A stretch of 64,000 bases of DNA from JBEISR01 sp044371425 (lineage in GTDB: Bacteria; Planctomycetota; Planctomycetia; Pirellulales; Pirellulaceae), in assembly GCA_044371425.1 (NCBI GenBank), contig JBILTR010000009.1, forward strand, positions 1-64,000, in the 5' to 3' direction. Position 1 is the stretch's first letter; each line of letters begins with the position of its first letter. Shown piece by piece: positions 20,001 through 27,107 of the stretch. The position numbers and the translations under genes were made by a program. The notes beneath the pieces were generated by a model that was not told the origin of the DNA, did not search any database, and worked only from the letters and a program-made list of their open reading frames with translations.

Positions 20001-23000
20001 GCTCTTGCGCAGCGGGTGGACCGAATTGGCCGGCATGTCGGGCGATCGGAACAACAGCGAAGGGAAGAACTCCTCGTCGTACGACTGGTCGCTGAGGGCC
20101 AGGATATTGCCGTTGGCATCGACCAGTTCCACCACCGTATCGAGCCGATTCTGGGTTCGGTCGATATCGAGCCAGACTTCGGTGCCACCGGCCGCAAGGA
20201 AGCTGTAGACGTCGACGTCCGACGGCTTGTTGATCGCACCGGTGATCTCAAACCCAAGTCGCAGGTTCTCATCGCCACTGTTGGCTTTCGGCGACAACTG
20301 GCCAAGGAACTGGGAGTTGAACGGAATGTCATTGACTCCCGGCAGGGAGCTGCGCGCCGACTCCCGCTCGGCCACCACCGCCACGTTCCGATCGTTGCTA
20401 AGCGTCTGCAGCTGGATGCTGCGCCAGTCACCAGGCGAGGCCGGGTTGCCGCCGGCCTGAGTGACGATCGAGGAGACCATCGCCGCGCCGAAACTGGTTG
20501 CGACCACGCCACCGAACTGAATCTGGAAAATGTCACCCGCCAGTCCACCCAGATCCCAGATCATGTCGACGTAGTCAGTGACCGTCGTGTCGAAACCTGG
20601 CAACACGCGTCCGCCCGGGGAGGTGGTAAAGCCGCCAGCGCCGTCTGCCGCGTAGGCCAAGCTGGCCGCATCGACCGCCAAAGCGCGATTGCCAACCGCA
20701 TCTTCGAAGTCGGCCGAGACAATCCCCTGCATCTTGATATCGGCGGTCGTCATCCGCGTGACTAGGTCGGCATACGACTGAGTCGTGTCGACGATGTCGC
20801 GATCTTCATTGGTCACCAGCAGCACGTACTTGACGGCGTTGGCTCGGTAGCTGTAGTTATCGAGTGCAAAATCGATCGCTTGATAGCCGTCTTCGATCGC
20901 ACCACTGGACTGCAGCGTGTTGGCCGCCACAGCATACTCCACCGAGGTTCCGAAGAGCGATCCGTTGGCCCCCACCGGGATGGCTCGAGGCACCTGATTG
21001 AAATCCCCGTAGCCGACCAGACCAAATCGGTTCCCCCCCGAGGTGCCGATGCCTGCCGACAGCAACGCTGCATCGAGGTCGGCGATCAGGCCGATCGAAA
21101 ATTGCTGCGCGAATCCCATCGATGCCGACTCATCCATGATCACGATCACATCGGCGAAGGGGACCGAAACCGACCCCGAGCAAAAGCCGCTGTTGAGCGT
21201 ATCGGTCTGGGGCTTCCCATCGGGTGTAAAGCCCGCGCCGACCGAACAATCGTTGGTGGAGGTTAGGACCACGGGAGATCCTGCCGAACCGACGACGGCC
21301 ACGGAGCCGCCGATGCGGTTGGAGATATCAAGCGGCACTCCGGTGGCAGTGAAGCCGGCCGAGTCGCCGTCGAGTTTCACGACCAGGCTCTCTGAACCCT
21401 TGCTGATCAGCTTGAGTCCACCATAGGCATGTTCGTTGGAAATCACCACCTCATCGCGGAGCACGTGAACGATATCGCTATCGTCCCAGATCCCTTCGGT
21501 GGTCAGCGTCTGCCCGCGCACCAGCATCCCATTGATGCCGTTGCGGTCGATGCGGTTGCCCCGGACCAGAGGGCCCTGGTTGTCGATGAACGATCCGACT
21601 TTGTCCGAAGGACCGCTGGAGCGGCCTGGGTCGTCGACGAACTGCCAGTCGAGCGAATTGACGTCGATGTTGATGGCGGGGCCTGCGTTGCTGTCGATGC
21701 GGTTGTCGACAATGACAGGTTGCGATCCACGGACGAAGATTGTGCCTCCGAAGTTCGTCCCCTTGCCGGCTCGTGTTGATGTCGCATTGCCAACCACACC
21801 GTCGGCGTTCGCTTCCAGCCTCGAATTGGCGATGCGTGCGTCGGCCTGATGGAGCTCAATCGCATTGAAGGCAGCAAAGCCGCCGTCGATGCGCGTCGTT
21901 CCCCCGGCGTGCGAGAGACGGACATGATCGACCGAAAGGCTGCTGGTCTGACCGGCGTAAATGCCACCCCAGTCCCCTGCGAGCGGGCCTCGCGATCCGG
22001 AGCGACTGACCGTGTCAAACGTCCCGCCAGCACCATAGCGGACGTCATAAATGCTGGTCAAGACGATCGGGTTCTCTTCCGTACCTTCGACAATCAGTTG
22101 GCTGCCCATCGTCGTTTCGATGCGCGAACCCTGCAGCTTGACAATCAAACCTGGATCGATCCGAAGGCTTCCGTTGAGCTGAGCACGCAGCCGATCGGGC
22201 GCTTCGTTGAGTGGTGAACCACTGAACGATCCGTTGTCGGTGTAGGTGGTGGAAGTGGCGTTCAGCTGCGCGGCCAGCACATAGGGGCTGTCACCGCCCA
22301 GGGCGCTTCGGTAGAGTCGCCGACTGACGAAGGGCAGGTCGGCGCGAATCGTCGGAAGTCCGGACAGTTCGATCGAAGCACCTGCGTTGACGGTGAGCGT
22401 TCGCGTCGCTTCGGAGGCGCTGCTTTCGTTCCCCTGCGCGTCGACGTAAACCAACTTGTAGTTGTAGGCACCCGCCGCCAGTTGGCCACCGGTGCGAGCG
22501 GTCAGTTGGACGACGGAAGTGGGTGGGGCGTTGCTGTCGGCAACTGCGCCACCAGCCGTGCCGGCGATCACCAAATTTTCGGTCACCACGTGCACGATAT
22601 CGCGATCATCGAAACGACCAGGAACCGTCAGCAGTTCGGTTGCGGTGCCTGCACCAGTTCGCAGCTTGACGAACAGACCGTTGACCGAATTGTTCAAAAG
22701 TCGATTGCCATGGATGTCCGGTCCCACCCGTTCGAAGTCAGCGATGAAGCCGCCTGCAGACTGGCTTACCGGATCCTGGAAATTCGACTCCCGGAAGCTA
22801 TTGGGAGTCGCTGCCATCGCCGCATCGGCGCTCAGCGTGATCTGGCTGTTAGCAATCGTCGGACGGCTGTCGATCATGTGGATCGGAGTGATCGACTGGG
22901 AGACTCCATCGATCACCACCTGGCCTCCGCCGTACTTCATGTTCGCGTGGACGACGGCATTCAAAAAGATTCCCGCCTTCTCCAGATCCTTGCGACTCTG

Positions 23001-26000
23001 GTCTTTCGAATCGATCGCGTTGCGGAAGTCGATTCCACCCCAGTCTCCTCGAGCGGGAGCCGGTGGATTGCGGTCGGCGTTGACGCCTCGGCCAATGGTG
23101 TCATTGAGCGACGTGAAGTAGACCGAACCGGGAACGGCGTCCCCCGAGACGTCGTAGATCACATTGCCAGAGGTGTCCATGATTCGCGGCACGCCAAGCA
23201 CCTGCAGTGCTCCAGCGCTGCGATCGACCGAAACCGACGTGCTGCCGACGCCGATGCGGGCGCGGCTGAGCTTCAGGATGGCGCCGGCATCGATCATCAC
23301 CGTGACGTTGCGAGGAACATCGAAGGTCGAACCGTCGGCCTGGACTTGATTGAGTCGATTGAAGCCCAGTTCGTAGGCGAGGTTGTCGGAGGTTGTTTCC
23401 AGCTTGCCGTCCGCACCGCCATTGCCGACGATACGCACCACCTGCCCCGAGGTGGATGCCTGCAACCCTTCGCGAATCGTCTTGAACGGGGCTGCCAGCG
23501 ACCCGTTGGAGGTGGTCGCTTTGGATGCCTTGTCGACAAACACTGTATTGGTCGGTCCGGTCGGGACAAACCAGAAATCGTAAGTGCCGCCTGGGCGTCC
23601 GTCGGAATCTCCGTCGATCTGAATTCGGGAGCCATTGCCGTCTGCGGTGCTGTCGAACAGATAGGAAGTCTCCGGCGGACGGAAGTCGATCCGAACCTGA
23701 TAACGTCCCTCGCTGCGACCACCAAGTCCCGAATCGTCGATCGTCGGATCGTAGGCTTCATTCCCCTTGGCGCTGACCCCCAGGACATAGGTCCCAGCCG
23801 CAACCTTCAATCGAATCAGCGAGTCCTCACTGTAGTAGTCGCCGTTGGAGGCTACCTCGGTGAACGAGCCGTTGGGGTTCTGCCGATAAAGGCGAAGATG
23901 GGTGTCCAGCAAACTGACCTGCGAAAGCCGCTCGGCAAACGTCTCAATCTTCAGCTCCCCTGCCTCCGGCAAGGTGAACCGATAGAGATCGATGTCCTTG
24001 CTTTCGGGGCGATGGACAAACTGCCCATGGACGATGTCCTGATTGCCAGGAAAAACCATCTCGGTGTCGATGCCCGGGTTGATGACCGGCTGGCCGCTCT
24101 GAATCGTCAGCTGGGGCAGTTCTTCAGCGCGACCCAGACCCAGCTGCACTCCAATCCCCTGCATGAAGGTTCGGAACAGAGCTGACCCGAACTCGCTCTG
24201 ATTGGAGCCGCTGAAGTCCTGGATGTCGACAACGACTGCGGGCTGGCCATTGCTGACCAACGGACCTGCCGCGTAGGTGGCTCCCCCAGGTCGGTTGTCG
24301 GTGCCACCAAAGACCGCTCGCATGTCCCCCATGGCGATCGTGATGCCGTTGGTTTCGGTCTCGACGAACCGCACGCCTAGGTAGTTGGCATAAAGCGACA
24401 TGATTTCCCGGACACGCTGCTTCTGCGTTTCCGTGATCGCATTGAGCTGAATGCTGCCACCGGACCGGCCGAGCTGTCCCTGGAAGTTGTATTCGATCAC
24501 CTCGATGCCATCGAAGTCGATCGTCGACACGTGGCTCTGGTAGCGGTTGTCGCGATTGCCCGGTTCGTCGTTGGCCCCTGGGAAGTCGAGCAGATACGGG
24601 GTGGTGTTCTGGATCTCCGACTGGATGATGATCGCTTTGGGCTGCCCGGAAACGGGCTGGAACTGACCGGTGATGTCGAGCGCCGAATCCCACTGGCTGC
24701 CTGGATCGTCGACAGGAGTCAGATCCGAAGGAGCGGGCAGATTCTCTTCGTCAATTCCAATCCGCAGACGGAGGGCTTCGATCGGAAGCGCGTTGCCGTT
24801 GCTGTCGACCAACTGGTCCAAGTTCCGATTGAAGGTAAGGATCGCGCGATCCTGTGCCGCGCTGTATTCCACCTTGGCCGGATAGAGAACTAGGTCGTCG
24901 TTCATCTGCACCGAGCCGCGCGTGTAGCGAAGCTGGTAGAAGCGGGGATTGATCGCGGCGGTCGGGTCGAGGTCGTCGTCGTTGAAGTAAACCTCGATCA
25001 CGTTCCGCTTCTGCTCGAGCGAACCATTGGCCAAGCGGACGATCGGCTGCGGCACGACGGCTTCGATCCGCGCCCCCAGGTCGAGTTCGAACTGGATGCC
25101 CTGATCGTTTCCGCCGTTGAAGGCTTGACCGAGCACATTCTTGAGCGCCAGGGGGCCGCGACCAAGCACGTCGATCCGATAGATGTCATCGGGAAGGTCT
25201 TCCGCAAATCGGAAGACCACCTCGCGAGCCGAATCCCCAAAGCCGACATAAGCCGGCGTGATCGGGATGTCGTTGGCGCCAGCGAGGACCAGCGGAGAGT
25301 AATTGATCGGCAGCGCACCGACCCGCGTTGCGGGCGAACCACTAACGAATCGGGCCAGCACCAACGCCGACGCGGCGCTGCTGGAGTTGACCGCGTCGAT
25401 CACCTCCTGAGCCGTCGATGCAAAGCGAGAATTGCTGTTCATCTCCACGCGGATTGTGGTGCCTGTCACCGAAACGACCGGCGGTGATGCGGCGCCAAAG
25501 TCGCGGGAGCTGAATTCGATCTGGATGCCGCGACCCTGTGGGCCTGACTGCTGGGAAAGGAACTCTACCTGCAGCGCCGTGCCGGCGTTCATGTTGGTCG
25601 ACGCTCGTGCCGCATTGGCGCCAGTCAACTTCAGCACCTGACCAGCAGGAACCGTATCGGCGATCGCGACAAAGGGAGAGCCCCGCAGGCGACTGGCGAT
25701 CACCAGCTTGCTGGCCACACCATCGGCATTGATCGTGTCGATCAGATCCTGAGCCGTCGTCTTGAGCCCAGGTGCGGTGTTGACTTCAATGTTCAGACGC
25801 TGCCCCGAAACACTGATCCGAGGCAAACTGGTGTCGCTGCGCGATGCCTGAGTGAAACGGATCTCGACTCCATTGCCGCTTGCACCAGGGCTGGCCGCCG
25901 CAAAGTCGACTACCACCGCACCCCCCGTCCCCAGGTCGGTGCTCAAGTAGGCCCGCTCAAAAATCCCGTCGGTCCCGGCGCGACTGATTTGGATTCCCGA

Positions 26001-26231
26001 GAGCGTCCGTCCGTCGATGGCCGAAGCATCATCGAATCGGAAGACCAGCTCCCGCGGCGACACGTGAAGTACCGCTCCGTTTTCCAGCAGCTCCCCTTCG
26101 TTGGGCTGGACGCCGACCAACTGGGGGCCGACCGCCATCAACTGACGCCCTTCCAGGTTCTCCAGCAACATGCGCCGGGAATTTGCCTGTTGCAACGCCT
26201 TGGACCTGCTCGCTTTGCGACGTGTCGCCAT
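11016..26231 (-). CDS. Giant (about 5071 aa) planctomycete surface protein: beta-helix, PPC, vWA, GEVED and dockerin domains
   Basis: A single uninterrupted frame of 15.2 kb. The start at ATG 26231 places the export signal RRMLLENLEGRQLMA about 30 residues in. Regions, roughly: residues 110-310, two copies of a module ending AQ(D/E)(L/V)IDxxN...GSP; 754-847, a bacterial pre-peptidase (PPC-like) beta-sandwich; 900-1650, parallel beta-helix-like stretches with NRIDSNAGPAINID-type turns; 1690-1900, a von Willebrand A domain whose MIDAS motif is DESAS at 1700-1704; further PPC-like units (DVDVYSF, DIDWYTF); from 2650 to 4610 at least eight copies of an unnamed DGxxFTL...FEFD module; 4724-4877, a GEVED domain ending GEVEDWQITL; 4890-4957, two dockerin repeats (DVSGDGFVSPIDALQVINYL and a second copy). 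The C-terminus is acidic. No enzyme site is seen. The role is probably adhesion or cell-envelope structure. It ends at a strong terminator. Confidence 0.88.
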   Translation of the reverse strand: MATRRKASRSKALQQANSRRMLLENLEGRQLMAVGPQLVGVQPNEGELLENGAVLHVSPRELVFRFDDASAIDGRTLSGIQISRAGTDGIFERAYLSTDLGTGGAVVVDFAAASPGASGNGVEIRFTQASRSDTSLPRISVSGQRLNIEVNTAPGLKTTAQDLIDTINADGVASKLVIASRLRGSPFVAIADTVPAGQVLKLTGANAARASTNMNAGTALQVEFLSQQSGPQGRGIQIEFSSRDFGAASPPVVSVTGTTIRVEMNSNSRFASTAQEVIDAVNSSSAASALVLARFVSGSPATRVGALPINYSPLVLAGANDIPITPAYVGFGDSAREVVFRFAEDLPDDIYRIDVLGRGPLALKNVLGQAFNGGNDQGIQFELDLGARIEAVVPQPIVRLANGSLEQKRNVIEVYFNDDDLDPTAAINPRFYQLRYTRGSVQMNDDLVLYPAKVEYSAAQDRAILTFNRNLDQLVDSNGNALPIEALRLRIGIDEENLPAPSDLTPVDDPGSQWDSALDITGQFQPVSGQPKAIIIQSEIQNTTPYLLDFPGANDEPGNRDNRYQSHVSTIDFDGIEVIEYNFQGQLGRSGGSIQLNAITETQKQRVREIMSLYANYLGVRFVETETNGITIAMGDMRAVFGGTDNRPGGATYAAGPLVSNGQPAVVVDIQDFSGSNQSEFGSALFRTFMQGIGVQLGLGRAEELPQLTIQSGQPVINPGIDTEMVFPGNQDIVHGQFVHRPESKDIDLYRFTLPEAGELKIETFAERLSQVSLLDTHLRLYRQNPNGSFTEVASNGDYYSEDSLIRLKVAAGTYVLGVSAKGNEAYDPTIDDSGLGGRSEGRYQVRIDFRPPETSYLFDSTADGNGSRIQIDGDSDGRPGGTYDFWFVPTGPTNTVFVDKASKATTSNGSLAAPFKTIREGLQASTSGQVVRIVGNGGADGKLETTSDNLAYELGFNRLNQVQADGSTFDVPRNVTVMIDAGAILKLSRARIGVGSTSVSVDRSAGALQVLGVPRIMDTSGNVIYDVSGDAVPGSVYFTSLNDTIGRGVNADRNPPAPARGDWGGIDFRNAIDSKDQSRKDLEKAGIFLNAVVHANMKYGGGQVVIDGVSQSITPIHMIDSRPTIANSQITLSADAAMAATPNSFRESNFQDPVSQSAGGFIADFERVGPDIHGNRLLNNSVNGLFVKLRTGAGTATELLTVPGRFDDRDIVHVVTENLVIAGTAGGAVADSNAPPTSVVQLTARTGGQLAAGAYNYKLVYVDAQGNESSASEATRTLTVNAGASIELSGLPTIRADLPFVSRRLYRSALGGDSPYVLAAQLNATSTTYTDNGSFSGSPLNEAPDRLRAQLNGSLRIDPGLIVKLQGSRIETTMGSQLIVEGTEENPIVLTSIYDVRYGAGGTFDTVSRSGSRGPLAGDWGGIYAGQTSSLSVDHVRLSHAGGTTRIDGGFAAFNAIELHQADARIANSRLEANADGVVGNATSTRAGKGTNFGGTIFVRGSQPVIVDNRIDSNAGPAINIDVNSLDWQFVDDPGRSSGPSDKVGSFIDNQGPLVRGNRIDRNGINGMLVRGQTLTTEGIWDDSDIVHVLRDEVVISNEHAYGGLKLISKGSESLVVKLDGDSAGFTATGVPLDISNRIGGSVAVVGSAGSPVVLTSTNDCSVGAGFTPDGKPQTDTLNSGFCSGSVSVPFADVIVIMDESASMGFAQQFSIGLIADLDAALLSAGIGTSGGNRFGLVGYGDFNQVPRAIPVGANGSLFGTSVEYAVAANTLQSSGAIEDGYQAIDFALDNYSYRANAVKYVLLVTNEDRDIVDTTQSYADLVTRMTTADIKMQGIVSADFEDAVGNRALAVDAASLAYAADGAGGFTTSPGGRVLPGFDTTVTDYVDMIWDLGGLAGDIFQIQFGGVVATSFGAAMVSSIVTQAGGNPASPGDWRSIQLQTLSNDRNVAVVAERESARSSLPGVNDIPFNSQFLGQLSPKANSGDENLRLGFEITGAINKPSDVDVYSFLAAGGTEVWLDIDRTQNRLDTVVELVDANGNILALSDQSYDEEFFPSLLFRSPDMPANSVHPLRKSNPNLYPIDSTGAPRDLYSTNPRDAGMRVILPGASSQTTLYHVRVRSSSLQLGDPASNLTDPNRVGSGLTAGPYTLQIRLQEQDEFPGSMVQHADIRFATNALELIGVPRHSPLVGETAELDSGSVNNNTPATAQELGNILATDRQAISIAGSLSSPTDIDWYTFTIDYQLLATDLAEYLSTIFDIDYADGIGRPDTSLYLYNANQSLISFGLNSNLVDDRAGPLRGSDDSDLSRGSTGTLDPFLGAVELPAGRYFIAVSPSGRVPSGLEAYFAPGSGDPLMRLQPAENGQLIVEDHVGFDGGSSALPPIVPQFVDPNSSPLQWTLTDMNLYVSRDVGFNLTDVYIVNPFTGEMSNNVGRLSTDVRDIAFRFNGGLRAFDTPVEKLIAGDQDPLSDYLAIDFGTAATTDLGSHGLETFHPNPADASAIDSNVGFIVEGLTFAEIAGQEVGFFVGNRGFGPSAGGYNDNVVYQFNLDSGTAFSAPSQDRQVVNNFDQRRLGAGTQIVERFRIRTEAATGAVSRRLVVTEATEVQGGSTRRQILDGSRFTLRDSSNFPITFEYNSGPELLLNVDPAGGRYLIDGDQFTLDGVIYEFETGGTLVISATTGLGVSDGATVRITDEAIPGVTRTFEFDKNGSLVNPSHISVPITNASTRAQMVDALVTAINQAGLSAKASNIPGTGRISVTGKSSSQGLAVVGTGIQISGGLGVTAGAIPISYQDTMNQDAFVAALKSAMPPSVTIGYDGDRLNFSGATVGTFGTLVSRGVATDLGSNGSVSGGAIAIAFLAEDTAETIAIRTAQAINLAAISGITASANGRDVVISNASIDTSPTRVPTLPLKAADLAPGGDVTGIAVINGVMFAVSDAGGLYRVNSPTLTFGVGGGQTGTYVTGSSDLLGIEFTGLTAGPRNLANGQFANLLFGTDRQGRIWAFNTQGVLQPVFANGATSIATGLFGINGLSFSTLDYNLWHQSTNRSTDAGHGLPATPNGSRPGSDGGLSWYFGFEDPFNGSHGNARYTQVTDPTIRNSLNFPGGAAGVLETKSFSLSGVSSSDMPMLYFNYFLRTENANSDLNDIEVMRDSFRVYIADDAGDWTLLTTNNSERGPGLADDEFDPLLSGSDKTQEAFDNTATWRQARVDLSDFAGQSDLRLRFEFSTAGGFGFGREGGRGPEIRMVAGSQLRDGDTFVVGGQTFEIEMGGSLVVPSGSAITNGQSVTIEGTQFVFWDGTGTPPATGVVVNFSPTESAALIAQRLWLAIQTATYAPEIITGINFSDELVRQNDSISTAVISAADGRSMIITGSGVIGDNPTLAVTPDRDVDLVRIQMQSGGRLTVTATAALAVPNLDTFLRVFDATGRQLAANNDFGGTSDSQITFTAPADGIYYIGVSAASNNTYSPVVLGTAGSGGSTGTYSLTIEVERNFTATLDGGVIQLNGAYDISASPGSSILVDGAAGTTGFPVPIDRDATSAEVARAVQKALADSLAKGTLAAYPRRGDSIDLTGSSVSDSGPFGLTSNRSEDLFSEFAIANPFDRPALRAQNNAIEGLYLDDFIIGMAERGEMVLNASVGTDFVANPAGVTGIQVGPYQLEVRNGENYGIPTNDGQIVLVDAFGVNERLAEGVNLRLESGSRMADGALMTISDGIRTVTFEFDNTDVGNGVTPGHVAIPFQSSILDPILGRRPFTAEQMAAAVRDVINSPLVQSMLDTTATMVNGDLDGATSDTLALSGSPTVQIPFSSGEVIVVRGNGDRNRHRDQGQVVIDSTRITNSEGFGIRVAAGPRDPVTGAPNPGSVRNTVVLNSERWIPGAVIVNNELLFNRAGGIEIVGDTAAAPAIAAPVPFARVVNNTIVGGAVGLDASADPAVIQGIYFEMGIQSFGDVVSNYNPLFAGGPAPIIGLQDPDVALGVPNFVGNLEPLPNQGAVSLGRGGQLVIRFTDNLLVASGDSTPDLYVREVGVSEEATVEVSSDGITYRAVGRISGTQSTIDLDAFGISTGERFEYVRITDDPNQGATTGDSVGADIDAVGAISSSPRERYTAGGVGISVRNSASPTLLNNILVNSTTGLSIDASSSSTVVGGTTFQRNSANTGGVATVGQFASLVADNRTLFLNPVAGNFYPSPGAPIIDASIDSLQDRASLVAVKEPLGLQVSPIIAPDLDINGLPRIDDPSVDTPNGLGDNVFKDRGATDRSDFVGPMAFVLRPLDNDTTGLDLNPDEGIVELVKTSAKFFDIQLIDSSQQTALAQGTGIDPKTVTSAAVQVFKNSQPLVDGRDYRFAYDATNGIIRLTPIAGIWASDAVYTIRFLNNRESGIQVRSPDAYVDGAQVSIVDSTGKIHVFEFDLGYQVQVPFDSENLVTIQDGNQFTLDDGTRRLVFEYDFDNRVSVGANRIAILATDNAQVVAEKTVSAILTTPLQLSASSLGDGKIQIRGARTLNLLPGTSGLIVSGTPGVQPGFGVRIPTNAGKFDGIADGQVFTITLGNGGTATFEFDSNGRVTSGNRAVLFTPTMSVDGLATAIVSAISGSGLGLSPVNTGGGFVAIGGDANTTIDLRTSVLSIVGVPGEPASNGVPVDLSSLTSGSELAGVLEAAIEAANIPGVSVTRFGDRLLIEGANGVAGEGAALVSPIADLAGNPIRANQIDGSTEVVIQLGEGLDYGDAADPKYPTKNSSNGPRHTVVAGFSLGATNTVDGDARLIDADLDDGVTWASDIYVAFNTQIVVQTTGITPTQKGFLTAWIDFDGDGQFENNQERIFLGRQLVNGVNNLPAIRIPANATAGTTYARFRFASTPIDSPVGAAADGEVEDWQITLRANPYTNPNNRLDVSGDGFVSPIDALQVINYLNAFGTTILTVPPTMTMPPYLDVNGDGVISPLDALQVINFLNAGSGEGEAEGEGGSDLWLSAAATPEKSQVSDGPTAASSFATQSVASADAPRALPKTNHSVSLADFVTKPRSMGPSWGSIFDDPAVIETEELLDLLASDQSDQKLSDRIDWDGIDPEFWN

Positions 26232-27107
26232 CGTGGTTTTACCCGAACAGAAACAGGAATGAATCTGAAACCGATGCGCTTCTTCTACCCGGCCTCGAAA
26301 GGCATGAAGCCCCAAGCCTGACAGACCGCGCCTGCCTCATGGTCAAAAAAGTGCCAAAAGGCGATCGACCGAGAATTTAGAGAAGATGGAAAACGCGGAC
26401 TACACCAATCTCGCGATTGTAATTCCGCACCACCCTATTGCAACGTCGATGCCCCGGCCCTGGGGCCAAGGAAAGCGTTTGCAATCGGTTACCTTCGCTT
26501 TCTTTTCGCTAAATTGCCCAGGTCGATCTCTCTCCCAGCGACTTGTACGAGAGCTTCACCCACCGTGAGGAACCCACAAAGCCAGCCAGGACAGCATGAG
26601 GCTTTCGATTCGAGCCCACGGTGAAAAGTTCCCGACGCCCCGACAGTGTCTCGGCTCCGGCCTTTCGATGCCGCCCCCTTGGCGGGGCATCGCTCCAAAC
26701 TACTGGGAGTTCTCTTGGCCTTCCTCCGACTCCGGGGGGAATCGCTAGGGAACTCGGAATGCAGGCATTAGAACGTTGAGTCAAAAGCCGACGGAATCGC
26801 TCGGCGGACAGATTGTTGGCCTGATCGCATGGGGAAAAGCGACTCTGCCGCTCCCAAAAGCCAGGCAACAAGCCAAACCGTTGGCATGCAGTGGAGGCGG
26901 CAGTACCATCGACCTGCCGACCGATCTCCTTCGATTTTTTTCTTCGATCCCTTGCCGATCCGAGGGCTCGAGAGGACGATTGCTGGACCAGCCATTCATC
27001 TTGTTCCGGCACTCGGGGGTTCGATCCGAGCCAGGGAGTGCCACGGCGGCGGCCGACCCTCGGGGTCCGAGGAAACGGCGGAATCCTTCCTTTTGGGGGT
27101 TTTGTTG
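26232..27107. other. Divergent intergenic region between the giant gene and ffh
   Basis: About 876 bases that must hold promoters for both the giant gene (leftward) and the ffh cluster (rightward). Neither promoter could be assigned. An imperfect hairpin occurs at 26666-26692 (outer arms CGATGCC/GGCATCG). Frames running through here upstream of ffh ATG 27108 have no family features. I looked for the SRP 4.5S RNA, which can lie near ffh, and did not find its conserved tetraloop/GGAAGCA core. Confidence 0.5.

Noticed and set aside
22482..24185. 567-codon plus-strand open frame inside the giant gene
   Set aside because: It is antisense to a gene with clear domains; the composition is that of a complementary frame of GC-rich coding DNA, and no family motif is present. 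The same holds for other long antisense frames, e.g. 17832-19256 and 661-2940.
27010..27035. tRNA T-arm-like stretch (GGGTTCGATCC) upstream of ffh
   Set aside because: No acceptor, D or anticodon arm can be folded around it, and stem lengths are wrong for a tRNA.
26232..27107. 4.5S SRP RNA gene next to ffh
   Set aside because: The conserved GGAAGCA-containing hairpin could not be found in either strand.
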